The notes under the pieces: generated by a model
Told to the model about the DNA's origin: nothing
What the model saw: the letters and a program-made list of their open reading frames with translations, nothing else
Database searches by the model: none
In this document: piece by piece, positions 23,358-23,916 of the stretch
Position numbering within the stretch: position 1 is the first letter of the stretch
How the letters are laid out: the number at the start of each line of letters is the position of its first letter
Assembly (NCBI GenBank): GCA_019414645.1
Contig: DXLP01000031.1
Location: 1 to 23,916 of the forward strand
From: Collinsella sp.
Lineage (GTDB): Bacteria; Actinomycetota; Coriobacteriia; Coriobacteriales; Coriobacteriaceae
Direction of reading: 5' to 3'
DNA: 23,916 nucleotides
Position numbers and translations under genes: made by a program

Positions 23358-23792
23358 TTACGAGAAGAAGAGGTCCAGCAGGGCCTCATCGTCATCGTCC
23401 TCATCGGCCGCGGCGCGATCCCAAACCTCAAGGTGGTCGTAGTTGCCCACAACCGTGACCTCGCGGTCGAGGTTCGCCTGCTTGCGGAGAGACTCGGAAA
23501 GACCGATACGACCGGCGCTGTCCACGTCCATCGACGTGGTGCGCTTGTTGATCGCCCTCATGAGCTTCTGGTCATTAATGTCACGCGGGTTAAAACCCTC
23601 GTGGCCCTCACGACCCGCGAAGAGTCCTTCGACCCACTTATCGAAGGCCTCGGCAGAGAACACGTACAGAGCATCGACATCCAGGGCTTTGAACACGCGA
23701 ACGTGCTCTCCAAGCTCCTCGCGAAGGGGTGCAGGCAGGGATAGACGACCTTTTGCATCGAGATTGCGCTCGTATGCACCCGTCATTCCCAT
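23358..23792 (-). CDS. mraZ: MraZ, transcriptional regulator of the dcw cluster
   Basis: MraZ is a DNA-binding protein that represses or activates its own cluster by binding short direct repeats at the promoter. The 144-residue protein has two SpoVT/AbrB-like halves, each with the characteristic turn: DAKGRLSLP (12-20) and DSAGRIGLS (about 91-99). A short acidic tail (DEDDDDEALLD) follows the second. The start at 23792 has GGGAGG about six bases upstream; an ATG two codons later is less well spaced. Matching repeats in the promoter (23877-23914) support autoregulation. Confidence 0.96.
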   Translation of the reverse strand: MGMTGAYERNLDAKGRLSLPAPLREELGEHVRVFKALDVDALYVFSAEAFDKWVEGLFAGREGHEGFNPRDINDQKLMRAINKRTTSMDVDSAGRIGLSESLRKQANLDREVTVVGNYDHLEVWDRAAADEDDDDEALLDLFFS

Positions 23793-23828
23793 GTGCGCCC
23801 TCCCCTCGGTTACTCAGATGGCACGTAC

Positions 23829-23845
23829 GCGGGGAACCCCCCCGC
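23829..23845 (-). other. GC hairpin in the mraZ leader
   Basis: GCGGGG (23829-23834) and CCCCGC (23840-23845) form a 6-bp all-GC stem in the predicted untranslated leader, between the -10 and the Shine-Dalgarno site. The minus strand carries a run of seven G (23837-23843). There is no T run, so it is not an intrinsic terminator; it may affect leader stability. Confidence 0.4.
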
Positions 23846-23860
23846 CTGTCGACGTCATCA

Positions 23861-23889
23861 ATAATATGGGGAACCGCCCCATTTTTCAA
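23861..23889 (-). promoter_or_regulatory. Main promoter of the dcw cluster (housekeeping sigma type)
   Basis: On the minus strand TTGAAA (23884-23889) and TATTAT (23861-23866) are separated by exactly 17 bases; each matches the consensus at five of six positions. This is the best promoter in the window and would give a leader of about 60 bases before mraZ. The -35 lies within the MraZ-type repeats. Confidence 0.85.
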
Positions 23890-23914
23890 CACCTTTCCCC
23901 ACCTCTTCCCCCAC
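23877..23914 (-). promoter_or_regulatory. MraZ-type operator repeats
   Basis: The minus strand has repeats of the form GTGGGG or GTGTTG followed by A-rich spacers: GTGGGG at 23909-23914 and 23897-23902, GTGTTG at 23887-23892 and TGGGG at 23877-23881. They are spaced about 10-12 bp, one helical turn. Known MraZ sites are TGGG(G) or AAAGTG direct repeats with about 10-bp period at mraZ promoters. The repeats overlap the -35, which fits repression by occlusion. Confidence 0.75.
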
Positions 23915-23916
23915 TC

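Noticed and set aside
23837..23843. Run of seven G (minus strand) as a possible phase-variation tract.
   Set aside because: It lies in an untranslated leader and forms part of a GC hairpin. A change of length would not shift a reading frame, and seven is short for such tracts.

Overview
The window is a GC-rich bacterial chromosome segment with 23 genes, all read on the minus strand, packed end to end with short gaps or small overlaps. It is a complete division and cell-wall (dcw) cluster. Gene content suggests an actinobacterial-type Gram-positive: there is no ftsA, SepF and DivIVA are present, and FtsQ, FtsW and FtsI carry long basic cytoplasmic tails. The compact layout and style of the proteins fit the Coriobacteriia (Collinsella/Olsenella-like). 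That placement is an inference, because no rRNA gene lies in the window. No stretch longer than about 210 bases lacks a gene. I saw no tRNA, rRNA, CRISPR array, insertion sequence or phage gene. Layout in transcription order, right to left: (1) 23793-23916 is the cluster promoter, a near-consensus -35/-10 pair overlapped by MraZ-type repeats. (2) 23792-9657 holds mraZ, rsmH, an ftsL-like gene, ftsI, murF, mraY, murD, ftsW, murG, murC, murB and ftsQ. murE, which normally sits between ftsI and murF, is absent. (3) 9458-9656 is an AT-rich regulatory gap before ftsZ, and a strong terminator (8242-8277) follows ftsZ. (4) 8246-2856 holds pgeF and then a full phosphate module, pstS-pstC-pstA-pstB-phoU. 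The pstS start codon overlaps the pgeF stop codon as ATGA. Upstream of pgeF lies a perfect 7-bp direct repeat with an 11-bp period, the geometry of a Pho box. (5) 2736-173 is the usual tail of a Gram-positive dcw cluster, yggS, sepF, yggT and divIVA, ended by a strong terminator (115-146). The phosphate module has therefore been placed inside the normally contiguous pgeF-yggS-sepF-yggT-divIVA tail. The extreme left edge holds a plus-strand terminator, and possibly the last codons of a convergent gene. The cluster gene products make UDP-MurNAc-peptide (MurB, C, D, F) and lipid II (MraY, MurG), and polymerise and cross-link it at the septum (FtsW, FtsI, FtsQ, FtsL). FtsZ is anchored by SepF, and DivIVA marks poles and septa. 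RsmH, MraZ, PgeF and YggS do housekeeping, regulatory or repair work. The most interesting points are the phosphate module embedded in the cluster with its candidate operator, a yggT gene with no ATG, GTG or TTG start, a PhoU with degenerate metal motifs and an acidic tail, and low-complexity tails on several divisome proteins.
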